Assembly (NCBI RefSeq): GCF_900089585.1
Contig: NZ_FLRH01000003.1
Location: 3,672,501-3,736,500 of the forward strand
DNA: 64,000 nucleotides
Reading direction: 5' to 3'
Source of the DNA: Micromonospora sediminicola
Lineage (GTDB): Bacteria > Actinomycetota > Actinomycetes > Mycobacteriales > Micromonosporaceae
Position 1 is the first letter of the stretch. Each line of letters opens with the position of its first letter. The notes beneath the pieces are model-generated. The model made no database searches and was not told where the DNA came from. It was given only the letters and a program-made list of their open reading frames with translations. Positions 7,822 to 16,556 of the stretch are shown in pieces. The position numbers and the translations under genes were made by a program.

Positions 7822-8591
7822 CCGGCCCGGAGCTGGCGGAGGCGGGCCGGCTGCTCGCCGCCGCGACCCGTCCGGTGGTCTTCACCGGTGCCGGCATGTC
7901 CGCGGAGAGCGGCGTGCCGACGTTCCGCGACGCCCGGACCGGCCTCTGGCAGCGGTACGACCCGGCGGAGCTGGCCACACCCGCCGCGTTCCGCGCCGAT
8001 CCGGCCCTGGTCTGGGGCTGGTACGAGGGCCGCCGGCACGGCGTGCGCCGGGCCGAGCCGAACGCCGGCCACCGGGCGGTGGCCGCGATCCAGGCGCGGC
8101 TGCCGGAGACCGTGGTGATCACGCAGAACGTCGACGACCTGCACGAGCGCGGTGGCGCCGCCGCCCCGGTCCGCCTGCACGGCAGCCTGTTCGCGCCCCG
8201 CTGCGCGGCCTGCGACCACCCCGCGCCGCTGCCCGACGACGCCCCGGAGCCGCCGGCCGGGCGGCTGGACCCGCCCGCCTGTGCCCGCTGCGCCGCCCCG
8301 GTCCGTCCGGGGGTGGTGTGGTTCGGCGAGGCGTTGCCGGAGGCGGCCCTGGCCGCGGCGGTCGAGGCGGCCTCCCGGTGCGACCTGCTGCTCACCGTGG
8401 GCACCTCCGCGCTGGTGCACCCCGCCGCCGAGGTCCCGCTGGTGGCGGCCCGCCTCGGCGCGCCGGTGGTGCAGGTGAACCCGGTCGAGACGCCACTGGA
8501 CGCGGTCTGCGCGGTCAACCTGCGCGGCCCGGCCGGCGAGGTGCTGCCGGCGCTGGTGCGCGCCGCCTGGCCGGCGGACGTCGGGCGCTGA
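7818..8591 (+). CDS. NAD-dependent protein deacylase (sirtuin, class III/SIRT5-like)
   Basis: A 257-residue sirtuin. Visible motifs: GAGMSAESGVPTFRD (NAD binding), TQNVDDLHERGG (Gln-Asn-Val-Asp and catalytic-loop region, with HGS containing the catalytic His), four zinc cysteines in two Cys-x2-Cys pairs, GTSALVHPAAEVP and VQVNP. A Tyr-x-x-Arg motif (WYEGRR) is present; in SIRT5 and CobB these residues bind acidic acyl-lysines, so desuccinylase or demalonylase activity is plausible. GTG 7818 was chosen because it gives the GTGA overlap with the upstream gene and begins just before the conserved domain. Confidence 0.9.
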   Translation: MTGPELAEAGRLLAAATRPVVFTGAGMSAESGVPTFRDARTGLWQRYDPAELATPAAFRADPALVWGWYEGRRHGVRRAEPNAGHRAVAAIQARLPETVVITQNVDDLHERGGAAAPVRLHGSLFAPRCAACDHPAPLPDDAPEPPAGRLDPPACARCAAPVRPGVVWFGEALPEAALAAAVEAASRCDLLLTVGTSALVHPAAEVPLVAARLGAPVVQVNPVETPLDAVCAVNLRGPAGEVLPALVRAAWPADVGR

Positions 8592-8745
8592 ACGGTCCCG
8601 GGTCGACCGGACGCGGTCCCGCCCGGGCCCGGCGGCCCGGTGCCGTTGCGGGTCGGGGCTCGGTGCGATCGGCGGAATCCCGTCGTCGCCCGCGTCGGGC
8701 CGCCTACCGTCGGCGGGGACGGCGCGGCGGCGAGGGGGGCGGACG

Positions 8746-9954
8746 GTGGGACCGGACGGGACGCGACGGCGCCCCGGCCGACCGCGTCCGCCCCGGCCGG
8801 CGGCGAGCGAGCGGCGGGTCACCCCGTTCGAGATCTTCTTCGACCTGGTCTTCGTCTTCGCGCTCACCCGGATCATGGCGCTGGTCGGGCCGCACCCGGA
8901 ACCGGCCGGCATGGCGCAGGGGCTGCTCCTGCTCGTGCTGCTCTGGTTGGCCTGGTCGTCGTACACCTGGTTGGGCAACCACACCCGGGCCGACGTGGGG
9001 GTGGTGCGCGCCGGCTTCCTGGTCGCGATGGCCGCGCTGTTCCTGGCCGCGCTGGTCATGCCGCAGGCGTGGACGTCCGGCCCGGGTCTGGACGGGCCGC
9101 TGCTCGTCGCGCTCGCCTACGTGCTGCTGCGGGCGGTGCACCTGGCGCTGTTCCACTGGGCGGCGGCCGGCGACCCGGCGCTGCGGGCGCGGATCCGGTT
9201 CTTCGCCCTGGCCAGCGTCGCGGGCTGGGTGCCGCTGCTGCTCGGCGCCCTGCTGGAGGGCGCCGCGCACGCGGCGCTGTGGGTGCTGGGGTTCGTCGTC
9301 GAGGTGGCCGGGCAGCGCCTGTCCTACGCCCGCCGGGGCAGCTGGCCGCTGCGCAGCCCGACACACTTCGCCGAGCGGCACGGCCTGGTGCTGATCATCG
9401 CGCTGGGGGAGTCGGTGGCCGCCGCCGGGACGGGCGCCGCCTCGGCGGTGACCGCGCTGCCGGTGCTGGGCGTGGCGCTGGTCGGCTTCGTGATCACCGT
9501 TGCCCTCTGGTGGCTCTACTTCCACCGGACCGCCCCGGCGGCGACCCGCGCGCTCGCCGTGGCGCCGGCGGACCGGCGGGACCGGATCGCCGCCGACGCC
9601 TACAGCCAGACCCACCTGCTGCTGGTGGCCGGCGTCATCTACCTGGCGCTCGGCGCCGAGCAGGTGCTGGCGCACGTCGCCGGGGCCGAGCCCGGGTCGC
9701 GGCTGAACCGGTCCGCGGCCGTGGCCCTGTACGGCGGCGCGGCGCTCTACCTGGCCGGGCGGCTGCTCTTCCGCCGCCTCACCGGGCAGGCGGTCGGGCC
9801 GGCGCGCGTCGCCGTCACCGTGGCGACCGTGCTCCTGGCACCGCTCGGGGTGGTGCTGCCGCCGGCCGCGGCGCTGCTGGTGCTGGCCGCGCTGCTGGTG
9901 ACCGCCGTCGGCCTGGACCGGCTCGACGGCGCACCCGCCGGCCGCGCGGGGTGA
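8746..9954 (+). CDS. Low temperature requirement A (LtrA) family membrane protein
   Basis: A 402-residue membrane protein with about ten hydrophobic helices. The opening motif VTPFEIFFDLVFVFALTRI is the LtrA family hallmark, and FAERHGLVLIIALGESV recurs in the middle as in other members. The family is named from a Listeria low-temperature growth mutant; its biochemical function is unresolved. GTG 8746 begins a short basic cytoplasmic tail. It converges with the membrane protein gene that ends at 9958, only 3 bp away. Confidence 0.88.
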   Translation: MGPDGTRRRPGRPRPPRPAASERRVTPFEIFFDLVFVFALTRIMALVGPHPEPAGMAQGLLLLVLLWLAWSSYTWLGNHTRADVGVVRAGFLVAMAALFLAALVMPQAWTSGPGLDGPLLVALAYVLLRAVHLALFHWAAAGDPALRARIRFFALASVAGWVPLLLGALLEGAAHAALWVLGFVVEVAGQRLSYARRGSWPLRSPTHFAERHGLVLIIALGESVAAAGTGAASAVTALPVLGVALVGFVITVALWWLYFHRTAPAATRALAVAPADRRDRIAADAYSQTHLLLVAGVIYLALGAEQVLAHVAGAEPGSRLNRSAAVALYGGAALYLAGRLLFRRLTGQAVGPARVAVTVATVLLAPLGVVLPPAAALLVLAALLVTAVGLDRLDGAPAGRAG

Positions 9955-9957
9955 GGC

Positions 9958-10503
9958 TCAGGCGCCGCGCGGCGCCCGCTTGGGGAACACCGTGTACGCC
10001 ACCGGCCAGAACACCAGCCAGGCGGCCATGGCCAGGGTGAGCCGCCCGGCCCAGGCCCACAGCTCCTCGGTCCGCTCGGCGTCGCCGACCAGCGCGATGC
10101 CGCCCAGCAGCACGGCGCAGGCGACCGCCCAGCCGAGCATGCCCTTGCCCCACTCCCGCCACTCGTGCCGGGCCCGGGCCATCCCGTAGCGGGGGGCCCG
10201 GCGCGGCGGCGGACCACCGGCGAACCGGTGGGCGAAGCGCTCGTCGGCCCAGCGCACCATGCTGTGCCCGAACGCGACCGAGAAACCGAGGTACGCGGCG
10301 GCGAGGCCGTGCGCGAAGGTGGCGGTGCCCCCGCGGCGCAGGTCGATCATCGTGGCGGCGAGCAGCACGAGGTCGACGGCGGGCACCGCGAGGAGCAGGG
10401 CGGCGCCGAGGCGGGGCCGGCGCAGCGGGTAGCGGGCGACCAGCCCGGCGGCCAGGACCACCCAGAACGCCACCTCGCAGGCGACGATCACTCCGACCAG
10501 CAT
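9958..10503 (-). CDS. Conserved membrane protein, function unknown
   Basis: A 181-residue protein with four predicted helices: two near the N-terminus, then a hydrophilic stretch rich in Arg and His (HRFAGGPPPRRAPRYGMARA), then two more. ATG 10503 follows GGGGAGGG at good spacing. I do not recognise the family. It is divergently arranged with a TetR regulator gene 71 bp away, which may regulate it. Confidence 0.7.
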   Translation of the reverse strand: MLVGVIVACEVAFWVVLAAGLVARYPLRRPRLGAALLLAVPAVDLVLLAATMIDLRRGGTATFAHGLAAAYLGFSVAFGHSMVRWADERFAHRFAGGPPPRRAPRYGMARARHEWREWGKGMLGWAVACAVLLGGIALVGDAERTEELWAWAGRLTLAMAAWLVFWPVAYTVFPKRAPRGA

Positions 10504-10574
10504 GGGCCCTCCCCGTTTTAGTACGCTGTGCGACAACCGTAGCAACCGCCGTCCACGACCCGCCGGAGGGGCCC

Positions 10575-11165
10575 GTGCCCAAGATCGTCGACCACGACGC
10601 GCGCCGTGCCGAACTGGCCGCGGCGATGTGGCGGGTCGTCTACCGCGACGGCGTCGGCGCGGCCACCGTCCGCAGCATCGCCGCCGAGGCCGGCTGGTCG
10701 CCCAGCGCCCTGCGGCACTACTTCGCCACCCAGACCGAGCTGCTGGTCTTCGCCATGGAACACGTGATGGCCGAGGCGGCCGGCCGGTTCACCGCCGAGG
10801 CCCGCACCGGCCCGCCCCGGGAGGTCGCCCAGCGGATGCTGGAGGAACTGCTGCCGCTGGACCGGCAGCGGGTGCGGGAGGCGGAGGTGTGGCTCCTGCT
10901 CGCCGCGCGGGCCCAGGTCGACCCCGCCGCCCGGGAGCGGATGACCGAGGCCGACGAGGGCGTCCGACTCGCCGCCGAACTGGCTGTCACGCTGCTCAGT
11001 GGCGGGCAGCCGGCCGACGACGCGGCGACCGCCCGGCTGCACGCCCTGCTCGACGGCCTGACGCTGCACGCGCTGCTGCACCCCGACCGGATGCCGCCGC
11101 ACCGGATCCGCGACCTGCTCGCCGCGCACCTCGACCAGCTCGCCGCCGCGGGCGCACCGTCCTGA
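10575..11165 (+). CDS. TetR family transcriptional regulator
   Basis: A 196-residue regulator. The N-terminal helix-turn-helix is clear (LAAAMWRVVYRDGVGAATVR then SIAAEAGWSPSALRHYFATQ). The C-terminal ligand and dimerisation domain is about 130 residues with no recognisable effector class. GTG 10575 is preceded by GGAGGGGCCC. The 71-bp space to the divergent membrane protein gene holds TACGCT at 10522 and the spaced half-sites GACAAC/GTAGCAAC, so autoregulation and control of the neighbour are likely but unproven. Confidence 0.88.
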   Translation: MPKIVDHDARRAELAAAMWRVVYRDGVGAATVRSIAAEAGWSPSALRHYFATQTELLVFAMEHVMAEAAGRFTAEARTGPPREVAQRMLEELLPLDRQRVREAEVWLLLAARAQVDPAARERMTEADEGVRLAAELAVTLLSGGQPADDAATARLHALLDGLTLHALLHPDRMPPHRIRDLLAAHLDQLAAAGAPS

Positions 11166-11216
11166 GTCGCCGATCCGTGTCGGGCCCGGCGCCGGTCACC
11201 GGCACCGACGGCCGGA

Positions 11217-11222
11217 TAGGGT
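11217..11222 (+). promoter_or_regulatory. -10 box (TAGGGT) of the lipid kinase gene
   Basis: TAGGGT ends 7 nt before GTG 11230, which has no ribosome-binding site; a leaderless transcript is likely. Confidence 0.45.
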
Positions 11223-11229
11223 CGCAACC

Positions 11230-12159
11230 GTGCGGACAAAGCAGGAGCTGTCCACGGCGATCCGGGAACGACGGCGCGCGGCGCTGGTCGTCAACGCCCA
11301 CTCCCGCCGGGGTCGCCGGCTCTACGACGCCGTCCACGCGCGGCTGCGCGCGGCCGGCTTCGAGCTGCTCGGCGCATACCCCGTGGACCGGCCGGGCGAC
11401 CTGGACCGGGTGCTCGCCGAGGCGGCCGAACTCGGCCCGGACCTGCTGGTCACCGGCGGCGGCGACGGCACGGTCGGCGCGGCGGCCCGGCTGCTCGCCC
11501 ACCGCGACATCGCGCTGGGCCTGCTGCCACTGGGCACCACCAACAACTTCGCCCGCACCGTCGGCGTCCCACTCGACCTGGACGCGGCGATCGGCGTGCT
11601 CACCGGCGGCAAGGTGATCGACGTCGACCTGGGCCTGATCGGCGACACCCGGTTCACCAACCATGTCGGGATCGGACTGTCGGCCGACATCATGCTGACC
11701 GCGCCGCCCCGGCTCAAGCGCGCCGTGGGCCGGCTCGCCTACCCGCTGACCGCGCTCGGGCTGCTGGCCCGGCACCGGCCGCTGCGCGTGACCGTCCGCG
11801 CCGAGGGGCGCGACCACACGTTCCACACCCACCAGGTGTACGTGGCCAACGGCGGGTTCCACGCCGGCCGGCCGATCACCGCCGACGCCACCGCCGACGA
11901 CCGGCTCCTGGTCGCGTACCCGGTCGGTGGGCAAAGCCGGCGCGGGCTGCTGCGCGAGACGGCGCGCAACGCGGCCGCCGGCCACCGCCGCACGCTCGGC
12001 GACGAGCCGTTCCTGGCCGTCCGCCAGCTCTGGCTGGAAACCGACCGGCCGGCCCGGATCGAGGTGGACGGCGAGCCGTACGGGCAGACGCCGGTGCGCA
12101 TCGGGCTGGACCCGAACGCGCTGCGGCTGATGGCCGCGGCGGACAGCCCGGACCACTGA
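11230..12159 (+). CDS. Diacylglycerol kinase/YegS-type lipid kinase
   Basis: A 309-residue protein of the DAGK catalytic family. The nucleotide-binding loop VTGGGDGTVGAAARLL and the second motif LLPLGTTNNFARTVGVPLDL are both present, and the C-terminal beta-sandwich ends with IEVDGEPYGQTPVRI as in other members. It should phosphorylate a lipid such as diacylglycerol at the inner face of the membrane. It is a single gene between a TetR regulator and a convergent small gene. Confidence 0.9.
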   Translation: MRTKQELSTAIRERRRAALVVNAHSRRGRRLYDAVHARLRAAGFELLGAYPVDRPGDLDRVLAEAAELGPDLLVTGGGDGTVGAAARLLAHRDIALGLLPLGTTNNFARTVGVPLDLDAAIGVLTGGKVIDVDLGLIGDTRFTNHVGIGLSADIMLTAPPRLKRAVGRLAYPLTALGLLARHRPLRVTVRAEGRDHTFHTHQVYVANGGFHAGRPITADATADDRLLVAYPVGGQSRRGLLRETARNAAAGHRRTLGDEPFLAVRQLWLETDRPARIEVDGEPYGQTPVRIGLDPNALRLMAAADSPDH

Positions 12160-12163
12160 CCGG

Positions 12164-12424
12164 TCAGGCCCAGCGCTCCTCGTCGGGCAGCGGGATCTCC
12201 TGGTTCTGCTCCACGGCGTCGGCCGCGGTGAGGTCGTCGCGCACCGACTCGCCCAGGCCGGCGCGGTCGCTCGGCGGGCGCAGGACGCCCTGCTCCGCCA
12301 GGTCCGCCTCGGTCGCCTCGGGCACCGCGTCCCCGACCCGGTCGGGCGGGCCGACCAGCGTCTCGTCCTGCCGCTGTTCCTGCGCGTCGGCCTCGGGCGG
12401 GCGACGCAGCGCGTCCTCGCTCAT
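12164..12424 (-). CDS. Small acidic, probably disordered protein
   Basis: An 86-residue acidic protein rich in Asp, Glu, Pro and Ala with no hydrophobic core (for example ADLAEQGVLRPPSDRAGL). No domain recognised. It lies 10 bp downstream of a DUF2267 gene on the same strand, and a comparable small acidic protein lies at 58134-58394. Codon position bias supports a real gene, but no function can be assigned. Confidence 0.6.
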   Translation of the reverse strand: MSEDALRRPPEADAQEQRQDETLVGPPDRVGDAVPEATEADLAEQGVLRPPSDRAGLGESVRDDLTAADAVEQNQEIPLPDEERWA

Positions 12425-12434
12425 CGCGCCCCCG

Positions 12435-12833
12435 TCACGCCGTGCGCCGCACGTACGGGGCGCTCTGGTCGGCCACGTCGCCGAACTCGGCGGGGAGCTG
12501 GGCCACGGCCTGGGCGTAGGCGGCCGGGTCGACGGCGTCGCGCAGCACGTCGAAGACCGCGGTCACGCCGTCGCGGGCCGCGTCCACGTCGACGTCCGCG
12601 CGCTCGCTCACCCGCTGCACGAACACGTCCAGCCCGAACGGCTCCGCCGCCTCGGCCGGTCCGAACGCGTACGCCCGCAGCGCCTCCGGGAGCCGGTCGG
12701 CCAGGTCGCGGGCCTCCCCGCCGTCGATCCGCTCGGCCAGCGTGGTCAACGTGGCCCGGGTGACCGCGGTGGCCTGCTCCGCGGACGTCCCGCAACGCTC
12801 CGCCACCGCGCCGATGAACTGGTCCTGGTCCAT
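12435..12833 (-). CDS. DUF2267 domain protein
   Basis: A 132-residue alpha-helical protein starting at ATG 12833 behind GGGAGG. Typical DUF2267 features are LTTLAERIDGGEARDLADRLPEAL-type helices and a C-terminal QAVAQLPAEFGDV. A paralogue lies at 38266-38652 with the matching end AMAQLPREIGEL. Family function is unknown. The gene is divergent from the dienelactone hydrolase gene and upstream of the acidic protein gene, with which it probably forms an operon. Confidence 0.82.
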   Translation of the reverse strand: MDQDQFIGAVAERCGTSAEQATAVTRATLTTLAERIDGGEARDLADRLPEALRAYAFGPAEAAEPFGLDVFVQRVSERADVDVDAARDGVTAVFDVLRDAVDPAAYAQAVAQLPAEFGDVADQSAPYVRRTA

Positions 12834-12958
12834 CTCGCCGCCTCCCTCTGCCGGGACAGCGGGATTCCCGCGCGCGGCCGCCGCAAACGGCGGGCCCCAG
12901 CATGCCCGAGCGCCGCCGCGACCGGAAGGCCCGAGGTGCCACGCTCCCCGGCCGGGAG

Positions 12959-12964
12959 TAGCGT
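12959..12964 (+). promoter_or_regulatory. -10 box (TAGCGT) of the dienelactone hydrolase gene
   Basis: TAGCGT lies 34 nt before GTG 12999. Unlike most promoters here it leaves a short leader that contains the ribosome-binding site GAGGAGG. Confidence 0.45.
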
Positions 12965-12998
12965 GCGTCGCGGAACCCGCAGCGAGGAGGTCCGGCCC

Positions 12999-13751
12999 GT
13001 GCAGCCGACGAACGTGGACGTGCCCACCGCCGACGGGACGGCGGACGCCTACCTGGCCCGACCGGACTCCGGCGGCCCCTTCCCGGGCGTCCTGCTCTTC
13101 ATGGACGCGTTCGGGTTGCGGCCCCGGCTGGCCGAGATGGCCGCCACGATCGCCGCCCGCGGCTACGTGGTGCTGGCGCCCAACCTGTTCCACCGCTCCG
13201 GCCGCTCCCCGCTGGTCGACCTCTCCGCCCTCACCGACGACAGCCGCCGGGGCGAGCTGTTCGAGCGGCTCGGCCCGATGATGGCCGCCCTGACGCCGGA
13301 CGCCGTGGCCCGGGACACCGCCGCCTACCTCGACTTCCTCGCCGCGCAGCCGGACGTCGCGCCCGGCCCGGCGGCGATCACCGGCTACTGCATGGGCGGC
13401 ACGAACGCGCTGCGCGCGATCGAGGCGCACCCGGACCGGATCGCCGCGGTGGCCGCCTTCCACGCCGGCCGGGTGGTCACCGACGCCCCGGACAGTCCGC
13501 ACCTGGGCGTCGGCGCGGTGACCGGCGAGCTGTACTTCGGCCACGCCGACCAGGACGCCTCGATGACGGCCGAGCAGATCGAGACGCTGGAGAAGGCCCT
13601 GGACGCGGCCGGTGTCACCTACCGTTCCGAGGTCTACCCGGGCGCCCGGCACGGCTACACCCAGGCGGACACCCCGATGTACGACGCGCGGGCCACCGAC
13701 CGGCACTGGGCCGCGCTGTTCGACCTGCTCGACCGCACGTTCCGCGGCTGA
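12999..13751 (+). CDS. Dienelactone hydrolase family alpha/beta-hydrolase
   Basis: A 250-residue hydrolase starting at GTG 12999 with GAGGAGG 9 nt upstream. The nucleophile elbow GYCMGG has Cys in place of Ser, as in dienelactone hydrolases; a late ARHGYTQAD supplies the catalytic His, and GHADQDASM the likely Asp. It should open a lactone or ester in the cytoplasm; the substrate is unknown and no aromatic catabolism genes lie nearby. The next gene starts 5 bp after the stop, so the two are probably co-transcribed. Confidence 0.9.
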   Translation: MQPTNVDVPTADGTADAYLARPDSGGPFPGVLLFMDAFGLRPRLAEMAATIAARGYVVLAPNLFHRSGRSPLVDLSALTDDSRRGELFERLGPMMAALTPDAVARDTAAYLDFLAAQPDVAPGPAAITGYCMGGTNALRAIEAHPDRIAAVAAFHAGRVVTDAPDSPHLGVGAVTGELYFGHADQDASMTAEQIETLEKALDAAGVTYRSEVYPGARHGYTQADTPMYDARATDRHWAALFDLLDRTFRG

Positions 13752-13756
13752 CCGCG

Positions 13757-14401
13757 GTGACCGGCCACGGTGGCGCCGACCCGCGCCTGCTGCCGATGAT
13801 CGCCGCCGAGCGACGCCGCACGGCCGACCTGGTCGACGCGCTCACCCCGGCCCAGCTGGACACACCCAGTCTCTGCGGCGCGTGGACCGTCCGCGAGGTC
13901 GTCGGGCACCTGGTGTCGCCGCTGGTCGAGAAGCCGTGGCGGCTGGTGCCGGTGCTGGTCGGGGCCGGCTTCCGGCCGCACGTGGCCAACGCCCGGCTGG
14001 CCCGGCGGGTGGCGCGCCGGCCGCCCGCCGAGCTGGCCGCCGCGCTGCGCGAACACGCCGGGCACCGGTTCCGCCCGCCCGTGGTCGGCTGGCTCGGCCA
14101 GCTCACCGACCTGCAGGTGCACGGGCAGGACATCCGCCACCCGCTCGGCCTCCCCGCCGACCTGGACCCGGAGCGCCTGCGGGTCTCGCTGGACTTCCTC
14201 ACCGGCGGCCGGGCGGTCGGTTTCGTCGACCGTCGCCGGGTCGCCGGGCTGCGCTTCGAGGCGACCGACCTCGGCTGGTCGGCGGGGCAGGGACCGGTGG
14301 TCCGCGGCACCGGCGCGGCGCTCCTGCTGGCGCTGACCGGCCGTCGGGCGGCGCTGGCCGACCTCACCGGCGACGGGGCGGCCACGCTCGGCGTCCGCTG
14401 A
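13757..14401 (+). CDS. Maleylpyruvate isomerase N-terminal/DinB-like protein (TIGR03083 type)
   Basis: A 214-residue helical bundle protein. The start (MIAAERRRTADLVDALTP, then LCGAWTVREVVGHL) and the later DLQVHGQDIRHPLGLP with its His residues match the actinobacterial mycothiol-dependent maleylpyruvate isomerase family, whose His residues bind metal. It probably catalyses or assists a mycothiol-dependent reaction; the substrate is unknown. The GTG start lies 5 bp downstream of the dienelactone hydrolase stop. Confidence 0.82.
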   Translation: MTGHGGADPRLLPMIAAERRRTADLVDALTPAQLDTPSLCGAWTVREVVGHLVSPLVEKPWRLVPVLVGAGFRPHVANARLARRVARRPPAELAAALREHAGHRFRPPVVGWLGQLTDLQVHGQDIRHPLGLPADLDPERLRVSLDFLTGGRAVGFVDRRRVAGLRFEATDLGWSAGQGPVVRGTGAALLLALTGRRAALADLTGDGAATLGVR

Positions 14402-14458
14402 TCCACGCCGGCCCACCCCGCGACGATTCGCAGGGGCCGGCGGCGGGTAACCGCCGCC

Positions 14459-15754
14459 ATGACCGACCGCCGTGCGGACACCGTGCGCTCGCCGATGGAC
14501 CGGGCCGTCGAGCGGAGCGCTCACGCCCTGGCCCGGGCCCGCGCCGAGGGCGGCACCGCCGGCCGGGTCCGGCTGCGCCAGCTGGAGGTCACCGCGGTGA
14601 TCGCCGTGCAGGCCGGGCTGGCCGCCGCGCTCGCCGCGCTGCTCGCCCAGTGGCTGCTCGGTCCCGGCGCGCACGTCTTCGCGCCCGCCGCCGCGGTCGG
14701 CACCATCGCCACCGCCATCGGCCAGCGCGCCCGCCGCACGTTCGAGCTGCTGGTCGGCGTCGGCCTCGGCATCGTGGTCGGCGACCTGCTGCGCTACCTG
14801 CTCGGTTCCGGTTCCTGGCAGACCGGCCTGGTCGTCACCCTGGCCATCGCGACCGCGTTGCTGGTGGCCGGGCGCGGTGGCGCGCTGGTCGGCCAGGCCG
14901 GCGGTACGGCCGTGCTGATCGCCACGCTCGCCCCGGTCCAGCCCGGTCTGGAACTACCCCGGATCTTCGACGCGCTGGTCGGCGGTCTGGTCGGCCTGTT
15001 CGTGGTGGCGCTGCTGCTGCCGGTCAACCCGATCCGGGTGCTGGACCGGGCCACCGAGCCGGTGGTCGCCCGGCTGACCGCCCAGCTCGACGCCGTGGCC
15101 CGGGCCCTGACCCGGCGGGACGCCGACGCCGCGCAGCGCGCCCTGGAGGACCTGCGCGGGCTGGAACCCGACGTCGGGCGGCTCAACGAGGCGCTCAGCG
15201 GGGCCGAGGAGGTGGTCACCATCGCGCCGGTCCGGTGGCACCGCCGGGCCCAGTACCACCGCTACGCCGACGCCGTCGCGCATCTGGAACGGCTGATCCT
15301 GTACGCGCGGTCGGTGGCCCGCCGCTCGGCCACCGCCCTGCAGTACGACGAGCCGGTTCCGCCGGCGCTGCCGGACGCCGTGGGTCGTCTCGGCGACGCG
15401 GTCCGCGAGCTGCACCGGGCGTGCCGGGTCGGCGCCGACTTCACCCGCACCCGGCAGCTGGTGGAGGAGGGCGCCGCGCTGGCCGGGCGCGCGTGGGGGC
15501 AGGGCGTACGCACGTTCGGCGAGGCGATGATCAGCGACCTGCGTACGGCCGACAGCGAGCTGTTGCGCGCCACCGGTTGCGTCGCGGAGGAGGCGAACCG
15601 GGCCGTGCGCCGGGCGGCCGGCGCCGGAGAGGCCGAGGTGCGCCCACCGGCGCGGGCCCGGATGCGCCGGCGAGTGCGGGCCGACGGGCGGGGCGTTCCC
15701 GGCCGCGCCGGCGTGCCGCGCCGTCCGCCGAGCCGGACCTCGGGCGCCGCCTGA
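14459..15754 (+). CDS. FUSC family membrane protein (aromatic acid exporter-like)
   Basis: A 431-residue protein. Residues about 40-185 hold a compact set of hydrophobic helices including IAVQAGLAAALAALLAQWLL; the remainder is a long hydrophilic, largely helical cytoplasmic domain. This half-membrane, half-cytoplasmic layout and the VQAGLAAALA motif fit the fusaric acid resistance/aromatic acid exporter group. The last 40 residues are basic and low-complexity. The transported substrate is unknown. It stands alone, with no obvious fusion-protein partner nearby. Confidence 0.75.
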   Translation: MTDRRADTVRSPMDRAVERSAHALARARAEGGTAGRVRLRQLEVTAVIAVQAGLAAALAALLAQWLLGPGAHVFAPAAAVGTIATAIGQRARRTFELLVGVGLGIVVGDLLRYLLGSGSWQTGLVVTLAIATALLVAGRGGALVGQAGGTAVLIATLAPVQPGLELPRIFDALVGGLVGLFVVALLLPVNPIRVLDRATEPVVARLTAQLDAVARALTRRDADAAQRALEDLRGLEPDVGRLNEALSGAEEVVTIAPVRWHRRAQYHRYADAVAHLERLILYARSVARRSATALQYDEPVPPALPDAVGRLGDAVRELHRACRVGADFTRTRQLVEEGAALAGRAWGQGVRTFGEAMISDLRTADSELLRATGCVAEEANRAVRRAAGAGEAEVRPPARARMRRRVRADGRGVPGRAGVPRRPPSRTSGAA

Positions 15755-15824
15755 CGCTCCCGGCCCGTCGGTCGGGCAGGCCACCGGACGGGAACTGGCG
15801 CCTGCCCGCGCCGGTCCGGCTGGC

Positions 15825-15830
15825 TAGCGT
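15825..15830 (+). promoter_or_regulatory. -10 box (TAGCGT) of the RraA-like gene
   Basis: TAGCGT ends 6 nt before ATG 15837; no ribosome-binding site is seen, so a leaderless message is likely. Confidence 0.5.
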
Positions 15831-15836
15831 CGGGCC

Positions 15837-16550
15837 ATGGACACCGATCACCGCCCCCCGGTCGACCGTCTCACCGGGTTGACCACCGCCCACGTCGCCG
15901 ACGCGTGCCTGCGGGCCGGGGTGGTCGTCCGCTGCGCCCCGGCCGCGCTCCGGCCGGTGCTGCCCGGGCGACGGCTGGCCGGCCCGGTACGCCCGGCCCG
16001 GCACGCCGGAAGCGTCGACGTGTTCCTGGAGGCGATCGACCTGGCGTCACCGGGGGAGGTGCTGGTGGTGGACGACGGCGGGCGCACCGACCGGGCCTGC
16101 GTCGGGGACCTGGTGGTGCGGGAGGCGTACGCCGCCGGCCTCGCCGGCCTGGTGGTCTGGGGGCTGCACCGGGACACCGGCGACCTGGCGGCCGTCGGGC
16201 TGCCCGTGTTCAGCCTGGGCGCCGTCCCGACCGGGCCGCTGGAGCTGGACCCGCGACCGGCCGGGGCGCTGGACGCGGCCCGGGTCGGTCCGTGGACGGT
16301 GGACCCGGGCGACCTGGTGCTGGCCGACGACGACGGCGTGCTCTTCGTGCCGGCGGACCGCGTCGACGAGCTGGCCGACCTGGCCGGGTCCATCCGGGAC
16401 ACCGAGCGGCGGCAGGCCGACCGGATCCGGGGCGGCGAGACGCTGCGGACGCAGCTCGGGTTCGACGGCTACCTGAGCGCCCGGGCGGCCGACCCGACGC
16501 TGACGTTCCGGGCGCACCTGCGAACGGTGGGCGGCGCGATCGAGGAGTGA
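15837..16550 (+). CDS. RraA-like / 4-hydroxy-4-methyl-2-oxoglutarate aldolase family protein
   Basis: A 237-residue protein with the RraA fold pattern: TTAHVADACLRAG at the N-terminus, PGEVLVVDDGGRTDRACVGDL in the middle and VDPGDLVLADDDGVLFVPAD toward the end. The family holds class II pyruvate aldolases and RNase E regulators; RNase E-type regulation is unlikely here. The conserved GD-x19-R-D-type metal and pyruvate site is only partly recognisable, so the catalytic function is uncertain. It converges on a response regulator gene. Confidence 0.82.
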   Translation: MDTDHRPPVDRLTGLTTAHVADACLRAGVVVRCAPAALRPVLPGRRLAGPVRPARHAGSVDVFLEAIDLASPGEVLVVDDGGRTDRACVGDLVVREAYAAGLAGLVVWGLHRDTGDLAAVGLPVFSLGAVPTGPLELDPRPAGALDAARVGPWTVDPGDLVLADDDGVLFVPADRVDELADLAGSIRDTERRQADRIRGGETLRTQLGFDGYLSARAADPTLTFRAHLRTVGGAIEE

Positions 16551-16556
16551 CCCGTC

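Noticed and set aside
12228..12998. Upstream extension of the dienelactone hydrolase frame
   Set aside because: The extension is antisense to the DUF2267 and acidic protein genes and lacks homology-like features; GTG 12999 has a ribosome-binding site and promoter.
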